Assembly (NCBI GenBank): GCA_947177165.1
Contig: CAMWTP010000001.1
Coordinates: 159,084 to 223,083 of the forward strand
Reading direction: 5' to 3'
DNA: 64,000 bases
From: an uncultured Lachnospiraceae bacterium
Lineage (GTDB): Bacteria > Bacillota > Clostridia > Lachnospirales > Lachnospiraceae
Position 1 is the stretch's first letter. Every line of letters begins with the position of its first letter. Position numbers and translations under genes: made by a program. The notes under the pieces were generated by a model that was not told where the DNA came from, made no database searches, and saw only the letters and a program-made list of their open reading frames with translations. Positions 39,291 through 48,412 of this stretch are shown here, piece after piece.

Positions 39291-40910
39291 CTATTCTTTT
39301 TCAATAACAGATTCCCTTTTTGCCCAAACGTTTAATGAAACTCGCCTACCCACACAGGACATTGTCTTTACCCCTGTAGACCGATGATATCCTGGTGACT
39401 TGTCCACCTGATACACAAACCCATGCTCCCTAAGAATCTGAATCAACTCATAGAAATCATTATCCTCCACCAACTCCCCATAATGATATTCGCAAAATAT
39501 ATGTGTCACCATTGATAATTTCTTACTGATTTCACGCAAAATCCGTACTTCCACGCCTTCAACATCCAACTTCAAAAAGTCTACGGGTTTTGTAATATAG
39601 CCACTCAATTTTTTGCATAATATCTCCTCCTCACGAATTGTATTTTCTCCATTATATTCTTTTGCCCTCTCTGTCAGAGATGCACCCAAGCAATCACTTT
39701 CCGGAATCAGAAGCCGTTTTCTATTTTCTTCCAAATCCAAAGCATATGGCAGAATCGTCACATTTTCCCAGCTATTTCGCTCAGCGTTTCTCTTTAATAC
39801 CGCATACGCCTCCTGTGATGGCTCAAATGCAATGATCTCTGCTTGCGGATAAAGCGACAAGAAATAGAAAACCGCCAGTCCTATATTTGCTCCTCCATCA
39901 ATTATAAAAGGAGAATCGTTTGTCGTTTCAAAATAATATTCCTGTTGGATCAATAATTCATTCATGATTATCCAAAATTTATTCGCATTTTGATATTCTA
40001 AGCTTGCACTCCTAAACTGTATGACATTGTCAAACGAGAAAATGTTGATAAAAATCTCTTCTATCCTTGTTTTCCCATACGCAATCTCCTCTTTTGCATC
40101 TACAAATTTCTTGTAATAAGCAAAATTATCCCACGGCATCCAGTCTGCCAAAGAACTACATATACTATTAAATCTGTCAACTCTTTTATGCACATTAGAA
40201 TCACGAAGCTCCACACTATTCATATCCATTCGATACGGCTTATTTTCCAGTATTAAAAATTCATCTGTCCTTTCTATTTTTCTGCTATTGCTATGTATTT
40301 CTTTTCCTGTTCTCTTCAAAATCACCTTTAGTTCTTCAGGATGTTCTATATCTATATGTCCACTGTAAAACTGCCATCCCGCATTGACTGTATTGAAAAC
40401 AGGGTATTTTTCGACGAAATTCTTTCTCACAACCCCTAGCTGCGCATCGCCGATATATACATCATTGCAATACAGGCTTACTGTGTCAAAAGCAGAGACA
40501 GGCAAAAAGAAACCAGATGCATACAACTGTCTGTGTTCCTGTGAATACATTGCCTTCTCGATCCTGCCGTAAATAATGCGTGTCCCTTCTGCAAACTCTC
40601 TGTCCAGTTCTTTTCGAATAGCGGAATTTTTGTTTACCTGACCTAACACAATCTCTTTGCAATCTTCCTGATTTGCATCCAAGACTTCCTGCGCCATTTC
40701 TTTCTTATAAGCCTTATCCGCATCCGAAAACTCTTTTATGACTTTTCTTGACAGCTCCTCTGTATCACCTGCGAGACTTTTCACCATGTCATATGCCATC
40801 CCGTGGTTCTGCAATGTAATCTCGTTTTTTAGATCCATATACGGAAATAACTTTTTAAAAGGTTTTAAATACCAGTGTGCAATCTTACGTTTCCATCTTT
40901 CCAGGCGCAT
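39291..40910 (-). CDS. FkbM-family methyltransferase with long N-terminal domain
   Basis: 539 residues. The C-terminal 230 residues are the FkbM domain: FIIDGGANIGLAVFYFLSL (SAM motif I, about residue 335), EIIAFEPSQEAYAVLKRN, and FLKLDVEGVEVRILREI. FkbM enzymes O-methylate sugars or polyketides. The first 300 residues are not a family I recognise; they contain a segment with beta strands (about 120-210: HRQLYASGFFLPVSAFDTV, VKYP-type turns) that may bind glycan. GGAGG lies 7 bp before ATG 40910. It is the last gene of the coupled sugar operon, 15 bp after the oxidoreductase. Probably a methyl-capping or decorating enzyme. Confidence 0.82.
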   Translation of the reverse strand: MRLERWKRKIAHWYLKPFKKLFPYMDLKNEITLQNHGMAYDMVKSLAGDTEELSRKVIKEFSDADKAYKKEMAQEVLDANQEDCKEIVLGQVNKNSAIRKELDREFAEGTRIIYGRIEKAMYSQEHRQLYASGFFLPVSAFDTVSLYCNDVYIGDAQLGVVRKNFVEKYPVFNTVNAGWQFYSGHIDIEHPEELKVILKRTGKEIHSNSRKIERTDEFLILENKPYRMDMNSVELRDSNVHKRVDRFNSICSSLADWMPWDNFAYYKKFVDAKEEIAYGKTRIEEIFINIFSFDNVIQFRSASLEYQNANKFWIIMNELLIQQEYYFETTNDSPFIIDGGANIGLAVFYFLSLYPQAEIIAFEPSQEAYAVLKRNAERNSWENVTILPYALDLEENRKRLLIPESDCLGASLTERAKEYNGENTIREEEILCKKLSGYITKPVDFLKLDVEGVEVRILREISKKLSMVTHIFCEYHYGELVEDNDFYELIQILREHGFVYQVDKSPGYHRSTGVKTMSCVGRRVSLNVWAKRESVIEKE

Positions 40911-40925
40911 ACAAATCCTCCAACA

Positions 40926-41945
40926 TTATTGTTCCATTTCCAATTCGCCGATCTGATAGATCTTTTCAATCAACCCCATCACATTCACCGCCTGCTCTAT
41001 TGTCCCCTGCTTTAACTCTTTCCCATCCACAACAACATCATAGAATTCCCTCATCTCCAGATCCCATGATTCGTCTGAATCAAAACAAAGTGTATGCTCT
41101 AAGGGTTTTCCCAATCTTCCGGTTTTTGCAGCAAGATCTTTGCGGTAGTATGTCATACGCTCCTCCCCATAACTCTGGGTAGCTGTCAGAATCCCATTTA
41201 GGGCAATATAACCATTCGTGCAGATTAAATCCAGGTCAAATTTGTGCTTCCACTGCACAGCACTGGAATGCAGCGACGCCACCTGTCCCTTTTCTGTTTC
41301 CAATATTGCAAATGCGGAGTCCTCTGTGTTCATTTCTTTCCAAACCAGATGGTTGACTGTACTTTTGATACTGGTAAAATCCCCAATGAAATAGCACAGT
41401 AAATCTAACATATGGATTCCCTGGTCAAGCAGAATCCCGCCGCCTGACAGACTGGCGTCGTTCCTCCACTCCTGTCCGAAACCAGGGCTGCCCGCCTTTC
41501 CATATACTCCCCTGGCACAGACTACCTCACCGATCAGTCCGGAGTCGATCAATGCCTTTGCCTCAATAATCGAATTATGATATCTGTGGTTAAATCCAAA
41601 CTTTAATATCGCGGTTCCTTTCCCACAGGCATCCTTCATCCGTAAAGTATCAGATAGATTTCTTCCCGGCGGCTTCTCTGAAAATACATGAATCCCCCTT
41701 TCCAGCGCATAACACACAATGTCAGGGATAAATGCGTTAAAGGTACACACGCATACTGCGTCTACATCTGAAGAACCGATACACTCCTTCCAATCAGTGT
41801 ATGTTTTCTCCGTATACCCTTTCAGATTTTCTATATTTGTATCGCAAAGAGAAACAATAGCATATCCGCCATGACGCAGCATTGCGTTATAGCGAATCTT
41901 CCCCATTTTTCCTACACCTATAATTGCGATCTTGATTTTTTTCAT
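40926..41945 (-). CDS. Gfo/Idh/MocA-family oxidoreductase
   Basis: 339 residues. The N-terminal Rossmann fold has IAIIGVGKMGKIRYNAMLR (GxGxxG-type) and ends VSLCDT. The family signature is FSEKPPGRNL (EKP motif, about residue 95). The catalytic area contains DQGIHMLDLLCYFIGDFTS (about 180), with the D-x-x-x-H pattern. It oxidises or reduces a sugar or its nucleotide derivative with NAD(P). GGAG precedes the ATG. It lies between methyltransferase and FkbM genes in the coupled operon, so the substrate is probably the same modified sugar. Confidence 0.88.
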   Translation of the reverse strand: MKKIKIAIIGVGKMGKIRYNAMLRHGGYAIVSLCDTNIENLKGYTEKTYTDWKECIGSSDVDAVCVCTFNAFIPDIVCYALERGIHVFSEKPPGRNLSDTLRMKDACGKGTAILKFGFNHRYHNSIIEAKALIDSGLIGEVVCARGVYGKAGSPGFGQEWRNDASLSGGGILLDQGIHMLDLLCYFIGDFTSIKSTVNHLVWKEMNTEDSAFAILETEKGQVASLHSSAVQWKHKFDLDLICTNGYIALNGILTATQSYGEERMTYYRKDLAAKTGRLGKPLEHTLCFDSDESWDLEMREFYDVVVDGKELKQGTIEQAVNVMGLIEKIYQIGELEMEQ

Positions 41946-42001
41946 TTTTTACTCCATTTCTGCACAGATCGTTTACACATAGTGTCAGAAGGCTGTGTTT
42001 A

Positions 42002-42982
42002 TCAGCCCTCCGGCTTTTGCGCTACTATCTGTGCATAAGAACTCATTCCGCTTTTTTGCAGAAATCGCTGAAATTCTGCAAGGGACGATTTGTCACCATT
42101 TCTCATAAGTGAACGGATAAAATAATTATCTCCCGCAATTTTATCTGTCTGTCTCGCAACCGTACCGACATCCATACGTCCAGGGGTTGAGTATTCCAAA
42201 ATCTGAAAACCAGCTTCTGAGAACAGCGTTTCCATCCCTTTTTTTGATGGCAGAAATACATGTTCATACGGAAAAATTTTTGAATGTTCCTTTAAAGTCA
42301 ACACATCAAATCCAGTCCCCATTCTTGTGCTGAAAAAAAGCAGCGCACCTGGTTTCATTTCTGCATATATTTCCTGCAGTTTTTCCAATGGCTTCAGCGA
42401 CTGCTGTATGTGGTTGAGATACAGTACAATATCAGCCTTTCCTGTTTCTTCTGTACATGTCTTTAACGGACGTCTTTTCTTTAGAATACTTTCCTTCAAG
42501 ACATAACCGCCCGTAATGGGCAGCCCCATAACCATGTCTACATACCCATCATATCGGTTTCCAATATCCAACACAGAAAGTCCTTTGTTCTTTCCAAGAT
42601 AGCGGAAAGCACGAAACATGATCCAATCTACCGACTCCATCCAGGTAATTTCCCTCTTCTGTGCCGCCTCCTGTTGGTATTCCTCTGATATACGAAACTC
42701 CATAAGCTCTTCTGACTGCCTGTATTGTTCTAACTCCTCTCTGCCTGCTGCTGCAAAGACAGTCTCACAGTCATCACAGTGCAGATATTCCACTTTCCAC
42801 TTTTCACAAAAATGTGAGATCTGGGTGCTGCGGCATGCAGGACAGCAGCAGAATTCTCTTTTTTTCTTATAGATTTGCTTTACTACGTTCTGCGCAAGCT
42901 CCAGTTCCTTTTCAAAATACTGTGGGTTCTGCAGGGAACTGCTGTCTGGCGAATACTCTACATAATCATAGGCTTTTAGCAT
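42002..42982 (-). CDS. SAM-dependent methyltransferase with N-terminal zinc ribbon
   Basis: 326 residues. A four-cysteine ribbon (CCPACRSTQISHFCEKW, then LHCDDCETVF, residues about 46-80) is followed by a Rossmann methyltransferase domain with LSVLDIGNRYDGYVDMVMG. The motif I glycines are unusual (DIGNRYDGY). Later segments PGALLFFSTRMGTGFDVLTL and MKPGALL resemble sugar C-methyltransferases of the TylC/Methyltransf_23 group. GGAGG precedes the ATG and the first 17 bp overlap the IMPase gene. The substrate is presumably a nucleotide sugar made by the same operon. The degenerate glycine loop leaves some doubt about activity. Confidence 0.72.
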   Translation of the reverse strand: MLKAYDYVEYSPDSSSLQNPQYFEKELELAQNVVKQIYKKKREFCCCPACRSTQISHFCEKWKVEYLHCDDCETVFAAAGREELEQYRQSEELMEFRISEEYQQEAAQKREITWMESVDWIMFRAFRYLGKNKGLSVLDIGNRYDGYVDMVMGLPITGGYVLKESILKKRRPLKTCTEETGKADIVLYLNHIQQSLKPLEKLQEIYAEMKPGALLFFSTRMGTGFDVLTLKEHSKIFPYEHVFLPSKKGMETLFSEAGFQILEYSTPGRMDVGTVARQTDKIAGDNYFIRSLMRNGDKSSLAEFQRFLQKSGMSSYAQIVAQKPEG

Positions 42983-43742
42983 AATAATCCTCCATTAATG
43001 CCCTGCTAGCAAAACATTTACAGATACACTTGTCATCATCCAGCAGCTTCACTGACACCTCTCCGCCAGCTGCCAGGACGAGTGCCGCTGCTCCTGCCAC
43101 ATCCCAGAGCATGATCTCATCTTCCATATAGGCATCCACTTTCCCTGCTGCCACAAAAGTACCCATCACAGCAGCTGCTCCTAACATACGAACCTTCTTA
43201 AAAGTTTGTACCTGTTTTACAAATACAGACAGACTCTCTGTACCATAATCACGATGTACGGGAAACCCTGTAGCCACTATAGCCTGCTCTGTCTTTGTCA
43301 CGTCTGACGTGTGGATTGGTTCCCCATTTAAGAAAGCTCCCTGTCCCACAATCCCATGATAAAGCTCACCGCTAAAGAAACGATATACTACACCAAGTAC
43401 AGGTTCTGAATCTTTCCAAAGTGCGATGGACACACAGGCAAGCTCCTGTAACCCTTTCCAATAGTTCGCTGTTCCATCCAGCGGATCTATGATCCAGACA
43501 GCCCCGCTGCCCTCCGCATTTCCTTGCACATTCACTCTCCCACATTCCTCAGAGAGGATGGGAATTCCTGTTTCTTTTAATCTGTCAATAATTATTTTTT
43601 CGCTGTATTTATCTGACGAAAGCTTAATGTCTTTTCCATCAGCAGCATCCACATGAACTTTTTCACGCTTTTTTAAAAAATCTCCTGCCTCCTTTGCCGC
43701 CGTTTTCGCAAGCTCCAGTTCTTTCTCATATTGATATATCAT
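42966..43742 (-). CDS. Inositol monophosphatase-family sugar phosphatase (CysQ-like)
   Basis: 258 residues from ATG 43742, whose first bases overlap the upstream stop as ATGA. The longer frame to 43799 lies inside the upstream gene. Motifs are IDPLDGTANYWKG (metal-binding DPxDGT, about residue 86), the upstream ILSEECG glutamate, and LWDVAGAAALVLAAGGEVS (WD-x-A-G box, about 210). It is a Mg-dependent, Li-sensitive-type phosphatase that could remove phosphate from a sugar phosphate or recycle 3'-phosphoadenosine phosphate. Tight coupling to a dehydrogenase and an SIS isomerase favours the sugar role. Confidence 0.87.
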   Translation of the reverse strand: MIYQYEKELELAKTAAKEAGDFLKKREKVHVDAADGKDIKLSSDKYSEKIIIDRLKETGIPILSEECGRVNVQGNAEGSGAVWIIDPLDGTANYWKGLQELACVSIALWKDSEPVLGVVYRFFSGELYHGIVGQGAFLNGEPIHTSDVTKTEQAIVATGFPVHRDYGTESLSVFVKQVQTFKKVRMLGAAAVMGTFVAAGKVDAYMEDEIMLWDVAGAAALVLAAGGEVSVKLLDDDKCICKCFASRALMEDYYAKSL

Positions 43743-44629
43743 AGACCCAGATCCTCCAGCAGATTCTTGACAGCCTGTGTCTCCATAGATTCGCGGCACG
43801 TTTTCGTATAAGTGCAGATATGCGGCGTCAGAATGGCATTTTCACACTCTGTTATCTTTCCTTCATAGGGCTCTTTCCAAAACACATCTCCCCAGAACCA
43901 TGATACCTTTCCCTTCTTTAGCGCCTCATACAATGCCTCTTCATTGACAAGAGCACCCCTTGAACTGTTTAGCAGCACAACGCCATCCTTTGCCATATCT
44001 ATCAATTCGGCCGACAATATCTCCTCTTTCCCAGATGCATGAAGCGTGACAACATCTGCATTCCTAAGACCTTCCTCCAGCGTGCAGGTACAGACCTCTG
44101 TGTTATATTTGTCATATACCATAATCTCCGCCTGCATCTGCTTTAAAAGCTCTGCCGTTCTCCGGCCGATATGCCCATACCCAACTACTAAAACCTTTAA
44201 TCCCTGTATGGAAAAACCCATACGCTTTTTCCACACTTTATTATGAACATCCTGATTTGCTGGAATAATCTGGTGCCCGATACTCAAAAGGGCAGCCAGT
44301 GTCATCTCTGCCACTGCATCAGTCGGTCCCTCTGGCGTATTGGATACCTTAATCCCATGATTCTTTGCAGCCTCCATATCCACGTTGTCCATCCCAATCC
44401 CAATCCTGGCAACTGCCCTTAACTGCGGGCACTGTAAAAACACTGCCTCATTCAATGGCTCCAGACCAGCGAGCAGTCCATCTGCCCCTTGCAGATGCTG
44501 GACAATTTCCTCTTCCGAAAGTTTCCTCCCATATGGATTTTTTACTACTTCAATCCCTTTTTCTAACAATAAATTAACTGCTCTGTCACTGTCTGCCGCA
44601 AACGATGACGCCCCGACTACCACTCTCAT
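43739..44629 (-). CDS. D-2-hydroxyacid dehydrogenase (PGDH-like)
   Basis: 296 residues from ATG 44629 (GGAGG 9 bp upstream; a TTG directly before it is less likely). The NAD-binding domain has VLVVGYGHIGRRTAELLKQ (GxGxxG, about residue 145) and VVTLHASGKEEILSAELID. The catalytic set is RIGIGMDNVD (Arg in the substrate loop), the Glu in WFWGDVFWKEPYEG, and His in ILTPHICTYT. It lacks the ACT or allosteric domain of SerA, so a serine-biosynthesis role is unlikely. It probably interconverts a hydroxy acid and keto acid in the sugar pathway of this operon. Start and upstream stop overlap as TGATG. Confidence 0.87.
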   Translation of the reverse strand: MRVVVGASSFAADSDRAVNLLLEKGIEVVKNPYGRKLSEEEIVQHLQGADGLLAGLEPLNEAVFLQCPQLRAVARIGIGMDNVDMEAAKNHGIKVSNTPEGPTDAVAEMTLAALLSIGHQIIPANQDVHNKVWKKRMGFSIQGLKVLVVGYGHIGRRTAELLKQMQAEIMVYDKYNTEVCTCTLEEGLRNADVVTLHASGKEEILSAELIDMAKDGVVLLNSSRGALVNEEALYEALKKGKVSWFWGDVFWKEPYEGKITECENAILTPHICTYTKTCRESMETQAVKNLLEDLGL

Positions 44630-45222
44630 CAATGTTTTCCTCCCATATATTTATCCAAAAAATAATCCAAGGCGCAATGAAGCAGAACTGCATGTGCACT
44701 TTCCACCAGACCATAAGTTTCCAACGGAACATAAAAGTTCAAATCGCCCTTTTTCCTTGACATATTTTCTGCACTTTTTCCGGAAAGCGTAATAATGAAA
44801 CAGCCTCTTTCCCTGGCTGTATGAATTGCCTTCACCACATTGGGAGAATTGCCAGAAGATGAGACTGTCACCAGAATATCCCTGTCCGACAAAATACGGT
44901 TAATCCGATAAGCAAACACATCCTCATAAGACAAGTCATTGCTAATCGCTGTAATATGAGATGTCTCTGCACAAGTCTGTGTGTTCACTACAGCATTCTG
45001 AAACCAATCATGTGACATATGTTCTGCCATGGTTGCGCTCGCTCCATTTCCACAGAAAAAGAGCAGACCTTTTGTTTCCTGTTGCACTTTTCTGGCCTGA
45101 ACAGCCCACAACTCCATCCCCTCGTCAAGCGACATCTCCTGTCCGTTCCTGTCCGTTACTATTGTACGCTCTAATCCATCAGAAATAAGTTTTATATAAT
45201 CTGCAGTATACCCCTCTGTCAT
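44629..45222 (-). CDS. SIS-domain isomerase, GmhA-like
   Basis: 197 residues, the size of phosphoheptose isomerases. The SIS core has LLFFCGNGASATMAEHMSHD (phosphate-binding GNGxSA, about residue 55), a loop AETSHITAISNDLSYEDVF as in GmhA, and VTVSSSGNSPNVVKAIHTA. GmhA turns sedoheptulose 7-phosphate into a heptose phosphate; related enzymes act on other ketose or amino-sugar phosphates. Both ends overlap neighbours by a few bases (ATGA with the cytidylyltransferase). It supports a heptose-type or other modified sugar in this operon. Confidence 0.83.
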   Translation of the reverse strand: MTEGYTADYIKLISDGLERTIVTDRNGQEMSLDEGMELWAVQARKVQQETKGLLFFCGNGASATMAEHMSHDWFQNAVVNTQTCAETSHITAISNDLSYEDVFAYRINRILSDRDILVTVSSSGNSPNVVKAIHTARERGCFIITLSGKSAENMSRKKGDLNFYVPLETYGLVESAHAVLLHCALDYFLDKYMGGKH

Positions 45223-45923
45223 AATGATACATACCTCTCCTTCTCCTTTGTCAATGACCTTGACAAAAGGATACCCTCTGCAATCCGCCAGTCCTCCTCT
45301 GTGTCAAGATCACAGGATTCGTCTTTTGGCACTGCATACTTTCCAAGTTTCCCGCCAAACACTGGGTTTTTTCCTTCCTCCTGCAGTCCCATAAATGTCT
45401 CCCTTTTCCATGCTGTCATAGCCCACACAATTTTTTCTACAGGCTCTAAGAGCTGACTGTTCACCTTTTCCTGCAGGCTAAAATTCAACGGCCTGTCCTG
45501 ATAAAAAGTTTCTTCCTTTTCTGACACTACAGATAAAATGGTATCAAAATCATTTTCCGCCACATATTCCACAAACCGATTCAATGTCTCCTGTCGCAAA
45601 AGCGGAGAAGTCGTATTTACCATAACGACGTAATCACAGGGGTGTTTTGCAAGAAATTCATAAGTAAATTCCCTGTTTGTAGCAGTATCCCCAGCCAGTT
45701 CCTCTGGTCTTTCATGGAACTGTGCTCCCATTATCTGGATAATCTTTCCAAGCTCTTTACTCTCTGTATTAACCCACACACTTTCAAATGCCCCGCTTTT
45801 GAGTGCCAGATCAATCGGATACTGGATCAGTGGCTTGTCCCCCATATAGCGGATATTTTTCTTAGGAATTCTCTTTGACCCTAATCGTGCTGGTATCATG
45901 GCAACTATCTTGCAGTCTTTCAT
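45219..45923 (-). CDS. Acylneuraminate-type cytidylyltransferase, second copy
   Basis: 234 residues from ATG 45923, which has GGAG 6 bp upstream; the in-frame ATG at 45935 has no site. The family signature is MIPARLGSKRIPKKNIRYMG at the N-terminus, followed by VMVNTTSPLLRQETL (substrate loop) and CDLDTEEDWRIAEG at the C-terminus (metal-binding aspartates). It activates an acidic sugar with CTP. It differs clearly from the enzyme at 15507, so the locus encodes two different CMP-sugar synthetases. It is coupled to the SIS isomerase. The precursor-forming synthase (NeuB type) is not in this operon. Confidence 0.86.
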   Translation of the reverse strand: MKDCKIVAMIPARLGSKRIPKKNIRYMGDKPLIQYPIDLALKSGAFESVWVNTESKELGKIIQIMGAQFHERPEELAGDTATNREFTYEFLAKHPCDYVVMVNTTSPLLRQETLNRFVEYVAENDFDTILSVVSEKEETFYQDRPLNFSLQEKVNSQLLEPVEKIVWAMTAWKRETFMGLQEEGKNPVFGGKLGKYAVPKDESCDLDTEEDWRIAEGILLSRSLTKEKERYVSL

Positions 45924-45945
45924 CCTTTTCTCCATTTCTGCATGG

Positions 45946-46407
45946 TCATTCTTCCATGCGCACTTTTATTACAAACTTTTTTACAAAACCCTTTTCGTCT
46001 ATACGCTCCTGTGGTCTGTGAGCCTCCCACGGGTACAGCAGTGTAAAATATCCTGGTATATTTTCACATCTAATATACGGATTTACTTCGTCCTTTTCGA
46101 AAAAAGTGACATCTGATACATTATCATATTGCGTTTTTGCCTGTAAACCTTCCTGCTTAAAAATACTGATTCCTTCTGCACCTGAAATAGTTGCCTGGAT
46201 ATCAATATACTTCTTATGAGCCTCAATCTGACAAGTCTCCTCCTGGCTGGTTGAATAACTCATCACTCTGGCAAAAACTTTCTTTCCTTTCAGTGTATAT
46301 TCACCCTCAGGTGTTTCTTCTGACACTTTTTCCAGAAATCCTTGCACGATACCGTATAGTTCATCAGATATGTAATGTTTTAGATATATTAGTTGATCAT
46401 GTACCAT
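45946..46407 (-). CDS. YhcH/YjgK/YiaL-family cupin (sugar anomerase-like)
   Basis: 153 residues, the usual family size. Motifs are IEAHKKYIDIQATISGAEG (E-x-H-x5-D), the mid-region QYDNVSDVTFFEKDE, and YFTLLYPWEAHRPQ with the C-terminal metal-binding histidine. The E. coli relative (NanQ/YhcH) speeds anomer conversion of N-acetylneuraminate, and EbgC-type members are sugar-binding cupins. Its place directly before a NeuA-like enzyme suggests it presents the right anomer of an acidic sugar to the cytidylyltransferase. GGGAG precedes the ATG. Confidence 0.87.
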   Translation of the reverse strand: MVHDQLIYLKHYISDELYGIVQGFLEKVSEETPEGEYTLKGKKVFARVMSYSTSQEETCQIEAHKKYIDIQATISGAEGISIFKQEGLQAKTQYDNVSDVTFFEKDEVNPYIRCENIPGYFTLLYPWEAHRPQERIDEKGFVKKFVIKVRMEE

Positions 46408-46428
46408 AAATATTCTCCCAAAATGTTT

Positions 46429-47469
46429 TTAAGATTTTCTATTATCTTTTGAGTTTAATAAGCTCTCCAACGTACTCTTATATAGTGTACTTAGTTCTTC
46501 TTCGTTTCTATACTCCAATTCAATTGCATTATCACAAAGCCCCATATTATTTAAACCTGTATATAATATACTTCTTCCATCTATCCACCATTTTGCTTTA
46601 TATGTATGCAGTATAATTTTCTTACAATCTGCTCCTGCAACAATGTCACATAATCCACTCCTTATTCCTATAAAATGTCCTGCTTTTTCCAGAAATGGGA
46701 CTATTTGATTATATGGAACATTTAGCGCAATTGTTCCCGATATACGTTTTTCCATTCCTACGCAATTAGTAACCAACATATATCCTCTGCCTTTTAATTC
46801 CGTAACTAAATTTTCCCAAAACTGTTCTGGTATTTCATAGTCCTTTAATCCAGTAGAATACGGTGCTAACAACACCGTTTTCCCTGGCACTAAATGATTC
46901 CGTTCAAACCATTTATTGATCACATTTTCATCTTTTATAAACTGTGGAGTTGATTTCACTGCATTTTCATTCATCATAAAACCATATCCTAAATATAAAT
47001 CAACCATATTAAGCCCATTGTGCCCCAATAACGAAATATCCAAGGCAGATACACTTAAATTATTTGGATTTTCATACCCATGATGCAAATAACGTATCCT
47101 TAATTCTTTTTCCGCCAAAAATGAATCGAACATCCTCATAGGATGAATATTCTCTATTTCTTTCACATGTAATTTGTATATTTGAAATAATTTAACAGCT
47201 TTTCGTTCTCCCCCATTACGAGGAATCAAGAATATATAATTATTAATATTATTCTTTTTCAAATACGCTTCCAAATATAATCCACATATAAAATAGTCCC
47301 CCGTTCCCCTCCAAGCTGTTGAAAAAATAGCTACATCATTACCATACTTATATACTATTTTCTTATACATCTTAAAACCTTTTAAGACATCATTCTTAAA
47401 TATATTTAAGATTTTAAAGAATCCATTTTCCTTAATCTTTTGTTTTATACCAACGATCAATTCTTTCAT
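46429..47469 (-). CDS. GT9-like glycosyltransferase of the duplicated module, copy 2
   Basis: 346 residues. The C-terminal half resembles heptosyltransferase-type GT-B enzymes: GKTVLLAPYSTGLKDYEIPE, FWENLVTELKGRGYMLVTN and AGHFIGIRSGLCDIVAGADC (about residue 275). The N-terminal half begins GNDVAIFSTAWRGTGDYFIC (compare the family's GDxIL loop). It pairs with the small protein encoded 2 bp upstream, as its homologue at 50540 does. GT9 enzymes transfer heptoses or related sugars from NDP donors, in line with the isomerase, kinase and phosphatase genes next to it. Confidence 0.68.
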   Translation of the reverse strand: MKELIVGIKQKIKENGFFKILNIFKNDVLKGFKMYKKIVYKYGNDVAIFSTAWRGTGDYFICGLYLEAYLKKNNINNYIFLIPRNGGERKAVKLFQIYKLHVKEIENIHPMRMFDSFLAEKELRIRYLHHGYENPNNLSVSALDISLLGHNGLNMVDLYLGYGFMMNENAVKSTPQFIKDENVINKWFERNHLVPGKTVLLAPYSTGLKDYEIPEQFWENLVTELKGRGYMLVTNCVGMEKRISGTIALNVPYNQIVPFLEKAGHFIGIRSGLCDIVAGADCKKIILHTYKAKWWIDGRSILYTGLNNMGLCDNAIELEYRNEEELSTLYKSTLESLLNSKDNRKS

Positions 47470-47471
47470 TG

Positions 47472-48020
47472 TTACCCCACATTACACATAATAAACCGCC
47501 TAATCTCTTCATCCCTCCCAGCGTACTCCGGTTCTGCAGGTCTCTCAAACGGATATACTCTGTAAACGCCCATCACAAAAATCTCCTCTTTCGTCGTTCC
47601 CTTTTTTCCGATCAGAGCACTTCCATTTCTACCATAAGGTTCATCCAACGATGCCACGATAAATTTCTTATTAAATTCATAGAGACAGTAAAACTGCATG
47701 ATGTACTCTGCTTTTTTTCTGCTGAAAGTCACTATTTTGAGAATTTTGTCGGAATACAGATGCGCAGCTTTGATTACTTCGGGGTCATGTGTCAATATAA
47801 TTGCATTGTCATGCCCTCGGCTTTTCAACATATCATCAAGATATAAGAGCGCCAGATGATTAATCTCCCGATCACAGGAGGGCAGAAGCACTACGGCAGT
47901 ATTGTCGAATCCTTTTATCTTCTTGATCTTTCTCCACTGCCACCATCCGCCGTATGCCTTAAACAGATTTTTATACAGCTGCCGTTTTACTTTCCTCAAA
48001 TGCTTTGTCGTCTCGTCCAT
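47472..48020 (-). CDS. Unknown small protein of the duplicated GT9 module, copy 2
   Basis: 182 residues, soluble, probably a Rossmann-like alpha/beta fold (VVLLPSCDREINHLALLYLDD, NAIILTHDPEVIKAA). It shares with the 51592 protein a patch YIMQFYCLYEFNKKFIVASL, then EPYGRNGSALIGKKGTT and GVYRVYP; the partner reads YSMNCLLDYYALKD, IVVSTKKPYDTGAERLLGIK and YDIYKLD. In both places the gene stands directly before a GT9-like gene. I know no name for this family. It could be an accessory subunit of the transferase. GGGAG precedes the ATG. Confidence 0.72.
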   Translation of the reverse strand: MDETTKHLRKVKRQLYKNLFKAYGGWWQWRKIKKIKGFDNTAVVLLPSCDREINHLALLYLDDMLKSRGHDNAIILTHDPEVIKAAHLYSDKILKIVTFSRKKAEYIMQFYCLYEFNKKFIVASLDEPYGRNGSALIGKKGTTKEEIFVMGVYRVYPFERPAEPEYAGRDEEIRRFIMCNVG

Positions 48021-48040
48021 ATCAGTTTACTCCCAATACA

Positions 48041-48412
48041 CTATAGTGCTGGATTCTCCTCTATTTTGTCCGCACATGCTTCGTCCCGATTTGTGTTGAT
48101 TGCATATGCCATCTTGAGTCCGGACGGTTTTCTGTCATTCACAAGGATTCTCTCCCCATATGGAGCCCCATATATAATGTAATCATATCGTATTCCATGC
48201 TCGTCCAAAAAATGTTCTGTCATTTCCTTACATTCTCTTTTTCTCGATGTGATAAATACTACCATATCGTTCTCTTTGATCTGTGACAGCAGACTATCCA
48301 CACCTTCCAGCAGCGAATCTGTTCCGTCGACTTTATACCCATTGTGTCTGACGATCGTTCCGTCCAGATCAAGTATCCATGTTTTTGGCAATGCAGACAT
48401 CTCTATTTCCAT
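48041..48412 (-). CDS. Small HAD-family phosphatase
   Basis: 123 residues, a minimal HAD without cap. Motif I is WILDLDGTIVRHNG (DxDGT), motif II MVVFITSRKRECKEM, and motif III/IV ERILVNDRKPSGLKM. The size and the DxDGT/ITSR pattern match sugar-phosphate phosphatases of the KdsC/GmhB functional class, though sequence detail differs. Its start overlaps the SIS isomerase gene by 10 bp, so they work in one pathway. Likely substrate: the bisphosphate made by the kinase half of the 49029 protein. Confidence 0.8.
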   Translation of the reverse strand: MEIEMSALPKTWILDLDGTIVRHNGYKVDGTDSLLEGVDSLLSQIKENDMVVFITSRKRECKEMTEHFLDEHGIRYDYIIYGAPYGERILVNDRKPSGLKMAYAINTNRDEACADKIEENPAL

